A stretch of DNA of 64,000 bases from JAKZVK01 sp965248255 (GCA_965248255.1 CBDFIW010000003.1:1550001-1614000); one strand, 5' to 3'. Counted from the stretch's first letter, positions 52,886 to 62,386 are shown. The notes: generated by a model not told the origin, from the sequence alone. A program made the numbers and translations.

Positions 52886-53782
52886 TTACGGATACAACAA
52901 CCGTCCCTGCCGCTCGGTACGCGTGCGGAAGAGATGGCCGTCCGTCGAGGTCACGTAGAGCGTCTTGAGATCCTCCTCCGCGAAGGTACAGTTCGTGGGG
53001 CGGTTCGCCGCGACGGGGTGCCGTTCGATGACCCCACCGCCGGGCGCGAACACATAGATCGACGGGCCCGGGCCGCCTAGGTCCCAGCCGGCGGTGGCAA
53101 CAATGTTGCCTTCGGTGTCAAGACACATGCCGTCGATGCCTCGGTTCTCGCCGAAGTCGTGTAATACGGCTCCCTCGCCCAAGGTGCCGTCGGCGCTGAC
53201 CGGGTAGCCGCGAAGCTGCCGCTTCTCGTCGGGACGCCGTCCGCTCTGGGCAACATAGAGCGTCTTGTGATCGAGGGAGAAGAGCAACCCGTTGGGACGC
53301 GTCGTGTCGAACGTCACGCGGCTGAGCGCGTAGGAACCGCCGGCTTGTGGGTCGAGGCGGTAGACGGAGTCGTGATCGAGTTCCTTATGAGAGCGGTCTT
53401 CGCTCCAAGCGCCGGCGGCGCCTTCGTAGTAAGGGTCGGTGAACCAGACGCGGCCTTCGAGGTCGATGGCCAGGTCGTTGGGGATGTTGAAGCGCTTGCC
53501 CTCGAAGTTGTCGGTCAACACCGTCACGCCGCCGTCGGGTTCATAGCGCACGACGCGGCGCGCATCGCCCTCACAAGCAAACAGCCGCCCTTGCGGGTCG
53601 AACATCAGCCCGTTGGCGCAGTTCGTCCCCTCGCGGTAGACGGACGACGAGCCGACCGTGGGATCGAAACGCAGGATGCGGCTGGCCGGGATGTGAGTGA
53701 ACAGCAGACCCGAGCCGTCCCACGCGGGCCCCTCGGTGACGCCTCCGTAAGGGCCGTCGACGAGTTCGAAGTTCCAGCTCAT
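52886..53782 (-). CDS. SMP-30/gluconolactonase-family protein
   Basis: A 298-residue six-bladed propeller: GVTEGPAWDGSGLLFTHIPA with the metal-binding Glu, DNFEGKRFNIPNDLAIDLEG with the Asn, TRPNGLLFSLDHKTLYVAQS, and GIDGMCLDTEGNIVATAG with the Asp, which complete the calcium/zinc site. It hydrolyses sugar lactones in most characterised cases. It converges on the repeat pair and stops three bases beyond it. Confidence 0.9.
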   Translation of the reverse strand: MSWNFELVDGPYGGVTEGPAWDGSGLLFTHIPASRILRFDPTVGSSSVYREGTNCANGLMFDPQGRLFACEGDARRVVRYEPDGGVTVLTDNFEGKRFNIPNDLAIDLEGRVWFTDPYYEGAAGAWSEDRSHKELDHDSVYRLDPQAGGSYALSRVTFDTTRPNGLLFSLDHKTLYVAQSGRRPDEKRQLRGYPVSADGTLGEGAVLHDFGENRGIDGMCLDTEGNIVATAGWDLGGPGPSIYVFAPGGGVIERHPVAANRPTNCTFAEEDLKTLYVTSTDGHLFRTRTERQGRLLYP

Positions 53783-55238
53783 GGCTTACGTCCCTCCGTC
53801 GTTCGGAAAACCAAGAACCGATGATGACACACCGGCTCGCGTCTTGTACGAAGCAGGTCCTGAGTGCTCGGACCGGATGGTGCGAAATAGGCCCTTGATT
53901 CTATGGGGCTTCGACGAAATTGGGTTCGTGTTGTTTTTTCCATTCCCTCCCACGAGCTTGCCGGGCACAGGCTCGCACCGGTCGCGATTGGGTTCGCTTT
54001 GTTTTCTGCTCGCGAAGCACCGGCGCAGAAGCCCAAATTCGGCAGCGCATTGATTCCACGGGGCTTCGGCGAAATTGGCTTTGTCTCGTGTTTTCGCCCG
54101 TTGAACGGGAGGCTGGAGCGGGGATTCTCCGGCAAGGCCGTGATTCTCCGAGCGGCTTGGGTGGAATCGGGTTCGTTTTGTTTTCCAGGTTGGCAGGGTG
54201 TGCGAGTGGTTGCAGCCAGCTTTGAAATCGATGATTCCACGTGAGTGTTGGGTGATTGGGTTTATTTCGTTGCTTTGGGTTGCGAGGGCTGGGGCGGCTG
54301 AAACCCTGTGTCGGTAGGAGTACCGACACGGCAGGTCTGGGGACCTGCGCCACGGTGCCGAAGCCCGGATTTGTCTGCACGACCTTGATTCCACGGGGGC
54401 TCGGCGAAATTGGGTTCGTCTCGTCTCACACTGTTGTCTCGAGCCTTGATGGGTGGGGGCACGAATGCGGAGCACCCGGAAATGCCCGCTTTCTCGTGGG
54501 GCCCAAGTCTGCCGGATTGGCCGCATTGTACAGGGGCTTGTAAAGGCTCTTTGCTCATGGGTGACCACAGGGTACCGGTGCGGGTCGGTGACCGGTTGGC
54601 TGCGGGGTGAGTGACGTGGCTGTGCCTCATCTGTCTGCGGGCAGGTTGGTTGAGTCGCCCTGTCAGGGCTCAAGAGGTTTTGGTGGGGATCGCTGTCCCT
54701 GGGCTCACGCCCAGGGCGGGTATCTGGATCACCCCTTCGGGGTTCGCCATCGTGGCCGGTGCCATGATGTGAATGGGTTGCCCCTTGCACCCGTGCATCC
54801 TTTCCAAATACAGGGCGCCCGTTCCGAATGCTGGTGGAATCGCAGCCAACGTTTCTTCGCCCCTAGTATACGAACCGGCGGCGGGCTGGCCGGATGCCTG
54901 GAGAGGCAAGTGGTTGAAACGATGGGGAAAATTAATTCTGAAAACCAGTGACTGTTGGGTACGGGGTGAGTCCAGTGGCGGTCCCTCATCTCCCCGTCCT
55001 CGCGACCCTCTCTCTCATCAATCGCCGACAGCGCGCAGGGGCCGGCCCCAACGCTTCGTTTGACGGCCCTCCGATCTCGACTTACACTACGAAGGGACCA
55101 GCGCGCAGGGAAGGCGGCGAATGAAACATCCGCGCCCGAACGCGCGGTGAAGGGGCCGCGGCGGCTTTGCCAACGCGGACGCCCCAACCGGCCCCCGCGC
55201 TTCCCGGTTCAATCACGAAGCGCCTGAAGGAGGAGCCC
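53783..55238. other. repeat-rich non-coding stretch
   Basis: About 1.45 kb without a credible gene. Long frames on both strands exist but have no domain and arise from the repeats (annotated separately). From 54430 to 55238 I see only scattered GC-rich short dyads, and a ribosome binding site for the HicB gene at its right end. Confidence 0.6.
53891..54428 (+). repeat. array of degenerate ~45-base direct repeats
   Basis: Five clear copies and one partial copy share a core like TTGATTCCACGGGGCTTCGG followed by CGAAATTGGGTTCGT and a T-rich end. They start at about 53894, 53977 (partial), 54050, 54140, 54231 and 54384, spaced 75-155 bases. The repeats are too degenerate and unevenly spaced for CRISPR. 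They are probably an intergenic repeat family of this lineage. Confidence 0.75.
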
Positions 55239-55478
55239 GTGGACGAGTACGGCTACAGAGTGATCTACGAGGAGCTTACCGAGGGAGGCTACCAGGTCAT
55301 CGTTCCCGCACTATCGGGGATCGTGACGTACGGCCGCACCGTCGAAGAAGCCCGGGAAATGGCCCGCGACGCCATCGGCTGCCACCTGCGAGGCTTGCGC
55401 AAAGACGGGGAGGAGATTCCCAGCGGCCCCTTCGCCCGGAAAGATCCGTTGATCGAAGAACTGAAAGTGTCCGTCTAG
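55239..55478 (+). CDS. hicB: HicB-family antitoxin
   Basis: A 79-residue protein: YRVIYEELTEGGYQVIVPAL, the degraded RNase H-like HicB fold, then GRTVEEAREMARDAIGCHL and GEEIP. The GTG start (55239) follows AAGGAGGAG. HicB neutralises HicA and often represses the operon. The partner gene begins eleven bases after its stop. Confidence 0.8.
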   Translation: MDEYGYRVIYEELTEGGYQVIVPALSGIVTYGRTVEEAREMARDAIGCHLRGLRKDGEEIPSGPFARKDPLIEELKVSV

Positions 55479-55488
55479 CTGCGGCTCG

Positions 55489-55724
55489 ATGCCACGCAAG
55501 CTTGCCGGCCTGAAACCGAGAGAGATCCTTCGAGTTCCGCAAAAGGCCGGATTCTACAATCACGAGACGACCGGATCACACGTCCAGCTCACGCACTCCG
55601 ACAAGCCCGGACGGGTTACCGTTCCCCACCCCACGCGCTTGATCTGCCCGCGCCCATCGTCAAGAGCATCCTCCGCCAAGCGGGATTGAGTAACAGGGAG
55701 TTCTTTGACTTGATGGAGAAATGA
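55489..55724 (+). pseudogene. hicA: HicA-family toxin, frameshifted
   Basis: The frame encodes KLAGLKPREILRVPQKAGFY and TTGSHVQLTHSDKPGRVTVP, including the catalytic GSH of HicA mRNA interferases. After VPH a C-rich tract (55626-55640) shifts the frame by two bases; the correct continuation is LDLPAPIVKSILRQAGLSNR and FFDLMEK up to 55724. With this shift the toxin is inactive or the sequence is in error. Normal length is ~75 residues. Confidence 0.75.
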
Positions 55725-55903
55725 ACCTGCCTGGCCCACATCAAGTGCCTGACAAGAAGTAGTAGCCGGTCCCCGACTTCGTCCGACTCCCCGACGATCA
55801 TTGCATCGGAACCGTGGCTTCGGCTACCCTGGCAGTGCCAGGACAGCCAAAATGGAAATCCTGGCTGATTTGAAGGCATTCCCTTCGCCAACCGGATAAC
55901 CAG

Positions 55904-57175
55904 GTGAGATCGGAAGGCGCTAAGCCCTCGATAGCAAGCGAAGGACTGAGGGAAGAGCTGGGCGTCGAAATCTTCTTCTCCTACTCAAGCAAAGATAGGG
56001 CACTTCGCGATGGGCTGGCTAAACACCTGGAGGCCATGGAGCAAGAGGATTTGATCAGCTGCTGGCACGATCGCGACATCGGACCGGGAGAGGAGTGAGA
56101 GAAGGAGATCAATCACCACCTGGACAGGGCTCACGTCATTTTGCTACTCATCAGCCCCGACTTCATGGCCAGCGAGTATTGCTTCGGTCACGAGATGAAG
56201 CGAGCCATGAAGCGCCACGAGGCAGGAGAAGCGAAGGTCATTCCAATCATTCTGCGTGATACGAATTGGCAGGAGGCCCCGTTCGCAAAACTTCAGAGTC
56301 TTCCAACAACTCGGAGAGCGGTCGCCGGGTGGAGATCTCAAGACGATGCCTTCTTGGATATCGTGAACGGCATCCGAACGGCGGTGCAGCCGATAAAACA
56401 GACCCGGTTGGAGAATAGTCGATTACTGGAGCGGCGTAGAAAATACAATCTGTATGACGATTTTCTCCGGGACATCGCAGTTATCGATCCCGACGCCGTC
56501 GAACTGCCGAAGGGGTGGGTGTCAGGAGCGGCGGTCGGCAAGTCTGTAGATTCCCTGGATGGGTGGGCGAGCGTTGCGCTCGCGACCCGCTGCGCGGAAC
56601 GAGTCTCTTCAATCCTCTCCCACTGGCCGCTGCGGAAGCACTGTGCCGAGAGCGCTACCCGCGTCGCAAGAGGGTATGCGATCCGAGGAGCCGACTTCCA
56701 CGAATTCGATTACCACGATACTACGACGCGCATCGATGAACTTACTGGAATCGGCAGAGCTGCCTTTGACGCAGGGGCCGCCACACCAGAGGAAGAGGAA
56801 CAGGAAGACGACGAACCGGCGCTTAGGGCGGCCTATGTGCTGCGGGGCAGGCTGTGTTCGCCGCTAGAGACGTCTTTAGAGGCGCAAGGACCTCGTGTGC
56901 ATCGTTCGCAGTTCAAGAGGCTACGGAAGCGTGCCACGAGTTGGGCAAGCTCCTCGCCGTTCCACGCGACCCTGGAGGCAAAGCGGGGCGCCTGTGGAAA
57001 TGTTTTGAGCGGGTCCCTGCCGGATCCATCCGAGCGGACTATGAATGGCTCAAAGAACGAGTCAGCGCCTCGTCCCCAGTGCCGGAGGCGTTCTTCCAAC
57101 GACGACGCTGGTGTCCACCAGATGTGCGCCATGAACCATCAACCGGTCGTGAGGCTTGGTGGAAGTTCTGGCTAA
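55904..57175 (+). pseudogene. TIR-domain protein with in-frame stop
   Basis: The N terminus is a TIR domain: VEIFFSYSSKDRALRDGLAK, WHDRDIGPGEE, then a TGA (56096-56098) where Trp is usual, continuing in frame with EKEINHHLDRAHVILLLISP and the DFMASEYC block. TIR proteins of this type often act as NAD-consuming effectors or scaffold sensors in defence. The C-terminal ~240 residues are unassigned and may contain another shift, since a second frame (56854-57186) reads more like protein near the end. It is convergent with the TPR gene. Confidence 0.75.
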
Positions 57176-57291
57176 CTTGTAGCTGAGAGCTTTGCTGTTG
57201 GCTGCAACGCCGGCGACCGAAGAGCTGCCGAGCCAGGCCCCGGCGGACGGCGGGTGAGATGAGCGCCTAACCCGTGGCGCCGATCATCGGC

Positions 57292-58650
57292 TTACTGATT
57301 GCGCGAAGAACGGAAGGAATCGAGAAGCTCCCGGTGCTTCTCGATACACGTTTCGTACTCCGCCGGCGCGAAGTGATTCTTCAACGATTGAAGATCGTTC
57401 GTCACTCCCTGCTCAGCCCCCAAGGTGTAGCGGGTTGCGTCGGTGTCGATCAATAGAGTCCAGGAGGCCAAGTGCGAGCCGAGAGCTTCGCAGACAAGAG
57501 CTACCTCCTTTTCCCGCTGCCCAAGGATCCGTCTCGAGTTGCCGAGGTTGTACTGGGTCATGGCCCATTGGAGCGGGACCCGCTCCCGGGTCCGCTCCTT
57601 GAGGGCCTCGCGGTAGGCGGTGACGGCTTGCTCCAGACCCTCCGTTTCCGACTCCCGCTCCCCAAGCTTCCGTAGCACGCTGCCAAGGTTGTTCTGGGTC
57701 GTGGCCCATTGGAGCGGGGCTCGCTCCCGGGTGTAGTGTTTGAGCGTTTCCCGATACGAAACGATCGCTTCTTCAAGAGGTTGGTTCGTACCCGCCTGCG
57801 CGCCTAGCGTCGAGAGCGAGCCGGCCAGCACCCGGCGCACCCGAGCGCGTGTCTCCTCGCTCCAGCCTTCCCCGCGGCTCGTCAGGAGCGTGCGGACCTT
57901 TTCGACGAAAGGGCCGAGCCGAGCCGCTACGAAGTGACCCTCGAGAGACCAAAACTCCGCATCGTGGGTGACGACGAGAAGCTGCAGGATCTCGACCAAA
58001 TCCGTCCAGAAAACCGCCCGCAGCTCGAGACCTTCCGTTGGGTAACGCCCCCAATCGCGGGCACGGTCCACATCCCGGCTGGGGGTCCAATAGAGCTTGG
58101 GAATGCTCTCGTCTCCGCCCACAAGAACCGAACCCCAGATGAGAACATCCGCGCCCGATTCCTCGAGATAAGCCCGAGCCTCTTGGTGTGCGTCGTTGAC
58201 GCTCGCTTCTGGGTCGGCGCCCCGGCGCTCGATCGTTCGGTCGAAGCGGAGGATCTGAACGGCATTCTTTTCTTGGGAGTCGAACTGCTCGTTCAAGCCC
58301 TCGAAGATCAGGTTTTCGTATTGCCGGTCGTCGTCGTTTTCCAAGCGGGCGAGGACGACGGTAAAGCGGTCCGGGTCGGCTTGCGGAAGTCCTGAAAACC
58401 AGGCGAGGGTCGGTTGGATGCCGGGACGCTTACCAATGTCGTCCCAGTTCCACCAAGTCCAGACGACACCCCCTAGTAGTGACAGAATAACGAGACCCGG
58501 GAGGCCAAATCGGCGGTAAATCCGCTGCCGGATCTCCTTTCGGATGTCGGGTGGCTCGGGGCTAGGTGAGGTTCCCGGAAGCGCGCTCGCGGCCTCCGCG
58601 GCTTCGGTTTTCTCCGGAACGGCGTCCGGCTTTTGCTCGTCGCTGCTCAT
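57292..58650 (-). CDS. membrane-anchored TPR-repeat protein
   Basis: A 452-residue protein: an acidic/proline-rich N terminus, one transmembrane segment (FGLPGLVILSLLGGVVWTWW near residue 55), a central alpha+beta part of unknown type (VVLARLENDDDRQYENLIFE, SGADVLIWGSVLVGG), and TPR units with the TRERxPLQWAxTQxNLG signature at least twice (HYTRERAPLQWATTQNNLGS and KERTRERVPLQWAMTQYNLG). Such TPRs act as protein-binding scaffolds and occur beside signalling or defence genes. Start at 58650 is preferred to 58689. Role unknown. Confidence 0.7.
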   Translation of the reverse strand: MSSDEQKPDAVPEKTEAAEAASALPGTSPSPEPPDIRKEIRQRIYRRFGLPGLVILSLLGGVVWTWWNWDDIGKRPGIQPTLAWFSGLPQADPDRFTVVLARLENDDDRQYENLIFEGLNEQFDSQEKNAVQILRFDRTIERRGADPEASVNDAHQEARAYLEESGADVLIWGSVLVGGDESIPKLYWTPSRDVDRARDWGRYPTEGLELRAVFWTDLVEILQLLVVTHDAEFWSLEGHFVAARLGPFVEKVRTLLTSRGEGWSEETRARVRRVLAGSLSTLGAQAGTNQPLEEAIVSYRETLKHYTRERAPLQWATTQNNLGSVLRKLGERESETEGLEQAVTAYREALKERTRERVPLQWAMTQYNLGNSRRILGQREKEVALVCEALGSHLASWTLLIDTDATRYTLGAEQGVTNDLQSLKNHFAPAEYETCIEKHRELLDSFRSSRNQ

Positions 58651-58975
58651 TTCCGTGGTAATTGGCGCCCATGGACACTGTAGCGCCATCGCTGAGGGGA
58701 TGCGAGCGGCCTACGCTGTTGATTCCAGCCGGAGCCGGATGAGCCGGGACGCGGCCGGCTGTCAGAAGGGTCAAAACGACGCTGTATCGCCCCTTTCAGG
58801 GCTCCCTCGTGCGCGGGCTCGTGGACCCTGGGTTCCGGCTACGCCGCCATCCTGGGCGGGCGGGCACGGGGGACCCGCCCCTACATCGAGAAGCGCGTGA
58901 CCAGGGCGGGGCGGACGTAGCGGTCCGCCCCTACGTGGCAAACCCAAACGTAACCGTATTTGCGAAACACACTAC
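58651..58975. other. intergenic region with REP-like palindromes
   Basis: About 325 bases between two minus-strand genes. The segment 58850-58934 holds two related palindromic motifs, an ACGGGGGACCCGCCCCTAC-type unit and the 58908-58934 copy annotated separately. No promoter could be assigned with confidence. Confidence 0.5.
58908..58934. repeat. REP-like palindrome copy 2, intergenic
   Basis: Same 27-base element as at 9457-9483 with one mismatch (T for C in the loop). Arms GGGGCGGAC and GTCCGCCCC can form a nine-pair hairpin. Confidence 0.75.
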
Positions 58976-60163
58976 TTAGCGATTGTAGGGCGATTCGTTG
59001 ATCCAGTGGAAGCCGCGGTTGATGAGCCGGAATTCGCTTTCGTCTACACGGCGCATCGTGACGCTGAGAGCGCGGCCGCTGTAGCTGCCATCCAAACGTA
59101 ATGTTTCCGGCGTGGGCGTGCTATAAGTAAATCCACTATCCAGGAACAGCTTCTTTGCAGCAGGATCCACGTCCAGAGTGTAGCCGCGGCGCCTACCGTT
59201 CATGCGCTGAAGGTATGCAAACTGTCCGGAAGGGCTGATAATCAATCGCCGCCAGCGAATGTTGTCAGCAAGCAGCCGCGGACTGACCTCGCCGTCTAGG
59301 GTGTACTCCTCTACGTCCCAGATTCCAGAAAGTGGAGATTTCGCCGGCATCGCCGGCAGCATCGAATGGGATAGGTAGAGAGACGACACCGTAACCCCGG
59401 CCAACAGCAGCATCTTTAACACGAAAGCTCCGCGACGAAAAGCGGGCCGCTGCAATACGGTCTCCATCAAAGCAGGCTCAGCAGTCCGGTTCAAGACGAA
59501 CAGCTTTGCCAGCCTCCTGGCGTCCGGGGCTGCCAGAAAGATCGCCAGCGCCAGAAGGTGCAAGGAGAACAACTTCACCGGTACGTCGTAGCAGAAATTG
59601 AGGGCCACGACCTGGCTCATCACCCCGATGGAGACGAGCGCTCCGAGTGTGGTGGTGCGGGGGGAAAAGAGTAGAAGCCCGCCCAGCATTTCCGAAACGC
59701 CGCTGAATATTGTGTAAGGGGTGGATGCCCCCATAAAGGACCACAACAATCCCATGGGAGAGGCGTCGCCGAAAGGCTGCACCAGCCGGTCCAGCGCCAA
59801 CGGGGGAAACTGCGAAGGAATCACCTTCCCCGCTCCGTACACGATCAGTGCCGTACCGAGCGCCAGGCGCACCAGCACACGGAGTCCCAGGTAAAGGCGA
59901 TGATAATGGGCGCGTTTGTAGTCGGCGAGCGACCACACCAGCGTGGCAGCCAGTGCTATTAGGACGAAGCAGAGAACCTGGACGTAGTGGAAAGTGGCGT
60001 CACCGCTACCGTTGAATCGGTAGGTGGCATCGACACCGAGAAGTTTGCCCGCCCAAGGGACGAACTGGTTCCAGAGCCAGGTAGGCGGCAGCTGGACACA
60101 ATACAGAATCAGATACACGAACAGCCACCGAAAAGCGATCTTCTTGAGGAGAGGCCATCGCAT
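58976..60163 (-). CDS. DoxX-family membrane protein
   Basis: A 395-residue membrane protein with about seven hydrophobic segments. The DoxX-like core is LVRLALGTALIVYGAGKVIP, then YTIFSGVSEMLGGLLLF and TTTLGALVSIGVMSQVVALN. The C-terminal ~120 residues (GIWDVEEYTLDGEVSPRL onward) form a soluble, lipocalin-like beta domain. DoxX relatives take part in quinone-linked thiol or redox chemistry, but this role cannot be shown here. Confidence 0.75.
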   Translation of the reverse strand: MRWPLLKKIAFRWLFVYLILYCVQLPPTWLWNQFVPWAGKLLGVDATYRFNGSGDATFHYVQVLCFVLIALAATLVWSLADYKRAHYHRLYLGLRVLVRLALGTALIVYGAGKVIPSQFPPLALDRLVQPFGDASPMGLLWSFMGASTPYTIFSGVSEMLGGLLLFSPRTTTLGALVSIGVMSQVVALNFCYDVPVKLFSLHLLALAIFLAAPDARRLAKLFVLNRTAEPALMETVLQRPAFRRGAFVLKMLLLAGVTVSSLYLSHSMLPAMPAKSPLSGIWDVEEYTLDGEVSPRLLADNIRWRRLIISPSGQFAYLQRMNGRRRGYTLDVDPAAKKLFLDSGFTYSTPTPETLRLDGSYSGRALSVTMRRVDESEFRLINRGFHWINESPYNR

Positions 60164-60813
60164 GGGGCTTCACTGTATCGCAACGGCCAAGAACGACGCT
60201 TCGCTGCCAAGAGCGGCAGTGGGTACGCGGCCTATGAAGGCTAACGGGCACCGATGAAGCCGATGGGACGTTTCTTCTTCGGCTTCGGCGGTTCGAGCAA
60301 CGTCTCGGCGGGGCTGTTCGGCGGGATGGAAACGAATTGCAGTAGGCGTTCATGGCCCACGGATCCACCCATCGGTGTCGGTCGAGAGGGCCACCCCCAA
60401 CCCGTTTCTGTTCTCCCTGTGCGCGGTTGACAACCGCGCACAGGGAGAAACAGAAACGGGGGAAACGAATTGAGATCGGTGTTTTCGGAAGCCGTGGATG
60501 AATCCATGGGCTATGATTGTTCAACCCCGGACTTGCTCCAGCAGATCAAAGGCTCTTTGTCGCATTGGGCGAAGGAACATGGCTTGTATCGCCCTTACGA
60601 GGGCTCCTCGTGTTCCGTCATCTCTTTTCCCACGGCTGAAGCCGTGAGCTATGATCTCGGGCCCTCCGGGGCCATGAAGAGTGCAGATCCGCGCCCTTTC
60701 ATCTTCATTGCAAGGTTCTCACTTGGCAAACGGAGGGGCTGTGCCGGGAACCTGCCGGCCGGAAGGCCCGATCGTGCGATAGAATGGGGCAGCTTCGCGA
60801 AGGGAGACAGACC
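60164..60813. other. intergenic region with a long perfect-like hairpin
   Basis: About 650 bases. It contains the 29-base inverted repeat at 60401-60460 and a smaller hairpin (CACGGCT, AGCCGTG) at about 60632-60647. AGGGAGA (60801-60807) before ATG 60814 is a good ribosome binding site. No gene was recognised. Confidence 0.5.
60401..60460. repeat. 29-base inverted repeat with one-base loop
   Basis: Left arm 60401-60429 (CCCGTTTCTG to GCGCGGTTG) is the reverse complement of 60431-60460 except for one extra A in the right arm. The single-base loop makes a cruciform or strong RNA hairpin possible. No T run follows, so it is not a normal terminator. Confidence 0.8.
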
Positions 60814-62103
60814 ATGAGCACTCAAGTCAGCCGTCGAGGTTTTCTAGGCAAGTCGGTAGCTGTAGCCGGCGCCGCTGCCGTGGGCCGCGCGGGCGGTTCG
60901 CCTAACGAAAAGGTCGGCGTCGCGGTGTTGGGCTGTGGCCGCGGGCGCACGCTGGCACGCTGGTTCGCGGAGTTGCGCGAGAGCCAAGTGGTCGCCATCT
61001 GCGACGTGGACGAGAACCGCGGGAACCAACTTTGCGACAAGCTCAAGGAAAGCACGGGCATTCGTCCGCCGCTGGTGGTTGACTTCCGGACCTTGCTCGA
61101 TAACAAGGACGTCGACGCTCTGGCCGTCGCGACGCCCGACCATTGGCATGCGCCCGCCACGATTCTCGCTTGCCAGGCCGGCAAGGACGTCTACGTCGAA
61201 AAGCCCGCGTCCCACAACATCAGGGAAGGACGCCTCGCCATCAACGCGGCGCGCAAGTACAAACGAATTGTCCAGCACGGCACGAACCTTCGGGCAGGAC
61301 CGCACTACGAGCAGGCGTGGGAGTTACTGCGAAAGGGCGTCATCGGCAAGGTCATGATGGTCAAGGCCATCAATAACCAGCGACGCCGGGTGCACGCGAT
61401 CCGTCCGGATGAAGCTGTGCCCGCAGGCGTCCACTACGACCTCTGGCTGGGACCCGGCCGCAAGCAGCCGTTCAATCGGAACCGATTCCACGGCACGTGG
61501 CATTGGACCTGGGAGTACGGCACGGGTGACCTCGGCAACGACGGCGTCCACCAAGTTGACCTAGGCCGCTGGGCCCTCGGTTTGAAGGCCCCCAAGGCGG
61601 TCTCCTGTAGCGCGGCTAAGTTGGGGTCGAAGGGAGACGCTCAGCAGACACCGGATGCGATGGTCATCACGTGGGAGTACGACGATCTGCTCTACGTCTT
61701 CGAGCAGCGCGACTTCACGCCCTACCGCATGCAAGGCCATCGCCTCGACAACGACAATATCTTCTACGGCGACCAGGGCTACCTGATGATCGACCGCGAC
61801 GGTTACCGCGTCTTCTACAAGGACAATGAAGCCGGCCCGTCATTCGAGAAGAAATGGGTCGATTCGGCGCGGCACTATCAGAACTTTATTGCGTGCGTGA
61901 AAAACCGCAAGCGCGAAGAGCTGATCGCCGACATCGAAGAGGGGCACTACTCCTCGCTGCTATGCCACCTCGGGAACATCTCTTACCGCACGGGCCGGCG
62001 GCTGGTGTTCGACCCCGACCAGGAAATCTTTCCTCACGACGAAGAGGCCAATACGTATCTGGGCCGCGAGTATCGCAAAGGCTTCGAAGTTCCACGCGTT
62101 TGA
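60814..62103 (+). CDS. Gfo/Idh/MocA family oxidoreductase, Tat-exported
   Basis: A 429-residue protein with a Tat signal (VSRRGFLGKSVAVAGAAAVG). The Rossmann motif is VAVLGCGRGRT, the DVDEN loop binds the cofactor ribose, and the VEKPASHNIREGR segment holds the EKP motif. WHWTWEYGTGDLGNDGVHQVD is the typical second-domain block with the catalytic-site His. It probably oxidises or reduces a sugar in the periplasm. A palindromic element follows the gene. Confidence 0.9.
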   Translation: MSTQVSRRGFLGKSVAVAGAAAVGRAGGSPNEKVGVAVLGCGRGRTLARWFAELRESQVVAICDVDENRGNQLCDKLKESTGIRPPLVVDFRTLLDNKDVDALAVATPDHWHAPATILACQAGKDVYVEKPASHNIREGRLAINAARKYKRIVQHGTNLRAGPHYEQAWELLRKGVIGKVMMVKAINNQRRRVHAIRPDEAVPAGVHYDLWLGPGRKQPFNRNRFHGTWHWTWEYGTGDLGNDGVHQVDLGRWALGLKAPKAVSCSAAKLGSKGDAQQTPDAMVITWEYDDLLYVFEQRDFTPYRMQGHRLDNDNIFYGDQGYLMIDRDGYRVFYKDNEAGPSFEKKWVDSARHYQNFIACVKNRKREELIADIEEGHYSSLLCHLGNISYRTGRRLVFDPDQEIFPHDEEANTYLGREYRKGFEVPRV

Positions 62104-62168
62104 TGCCGCCCCGCCCGGTAGGGGAGGCCCTGGCGTCCATCCGCCCTGAGCCATTCAGCTCCGGCGGC

Positions 62169-62337
62169 GCAGCTAGCTACTTTCCGGCGCAAAAGGGTGG
62201 GAGCCGCGCCCTTGGGGACAGTCAGCCAATTTCGCGCACGAGGGATGTCGGTAAGCGGTTGCTTCCAGGGGCGCGCGAAAAATGGTGACAGTCCCGAGGG
62301 GAAGCGCATCGCTTTTTGTGCCGGAAAGCAGCTAGCG
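62169..62337. repeat. imperfect long palindrome, MITE- or REP-like
   Basis: The outer arms match for ~25 bases (CTAGCTACTTTCCGGCGCAA near 62173 against GTGCCGGAAAGCAGCTAG near 62318). An inner pair also matches: GGGGACAGTCAGCCA near 62214 against TGGTGACAGTCCC near 62283. The whole element of ~170 bases could be a non-autonomous mobile element. From memory, the GGGACAGTC inner motif is frequent in REP/RAYT-associated repeats. Confidence 0.65.
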
Positions 62338-62386
62338 AGGGGCCGGCGATCTGATACTATTCCTAGGCCACGCGAGAGGAGGCGGG

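Noticed and set aside
53891..54428. CRISPR array
   Set aside because: Repeats are degenerate, spacing varies from about 75 to 155 bases, and no cas gene lies near.
53786..54790. Long minus-strand frame (~334 codons) in the repeat region
   Set aside because: Its protein is low-complexity, rich in Arg, Pro and Asn, and is produced by the repeats (NPI..KPRGI-like motifs). No ribosome binding site or domain.
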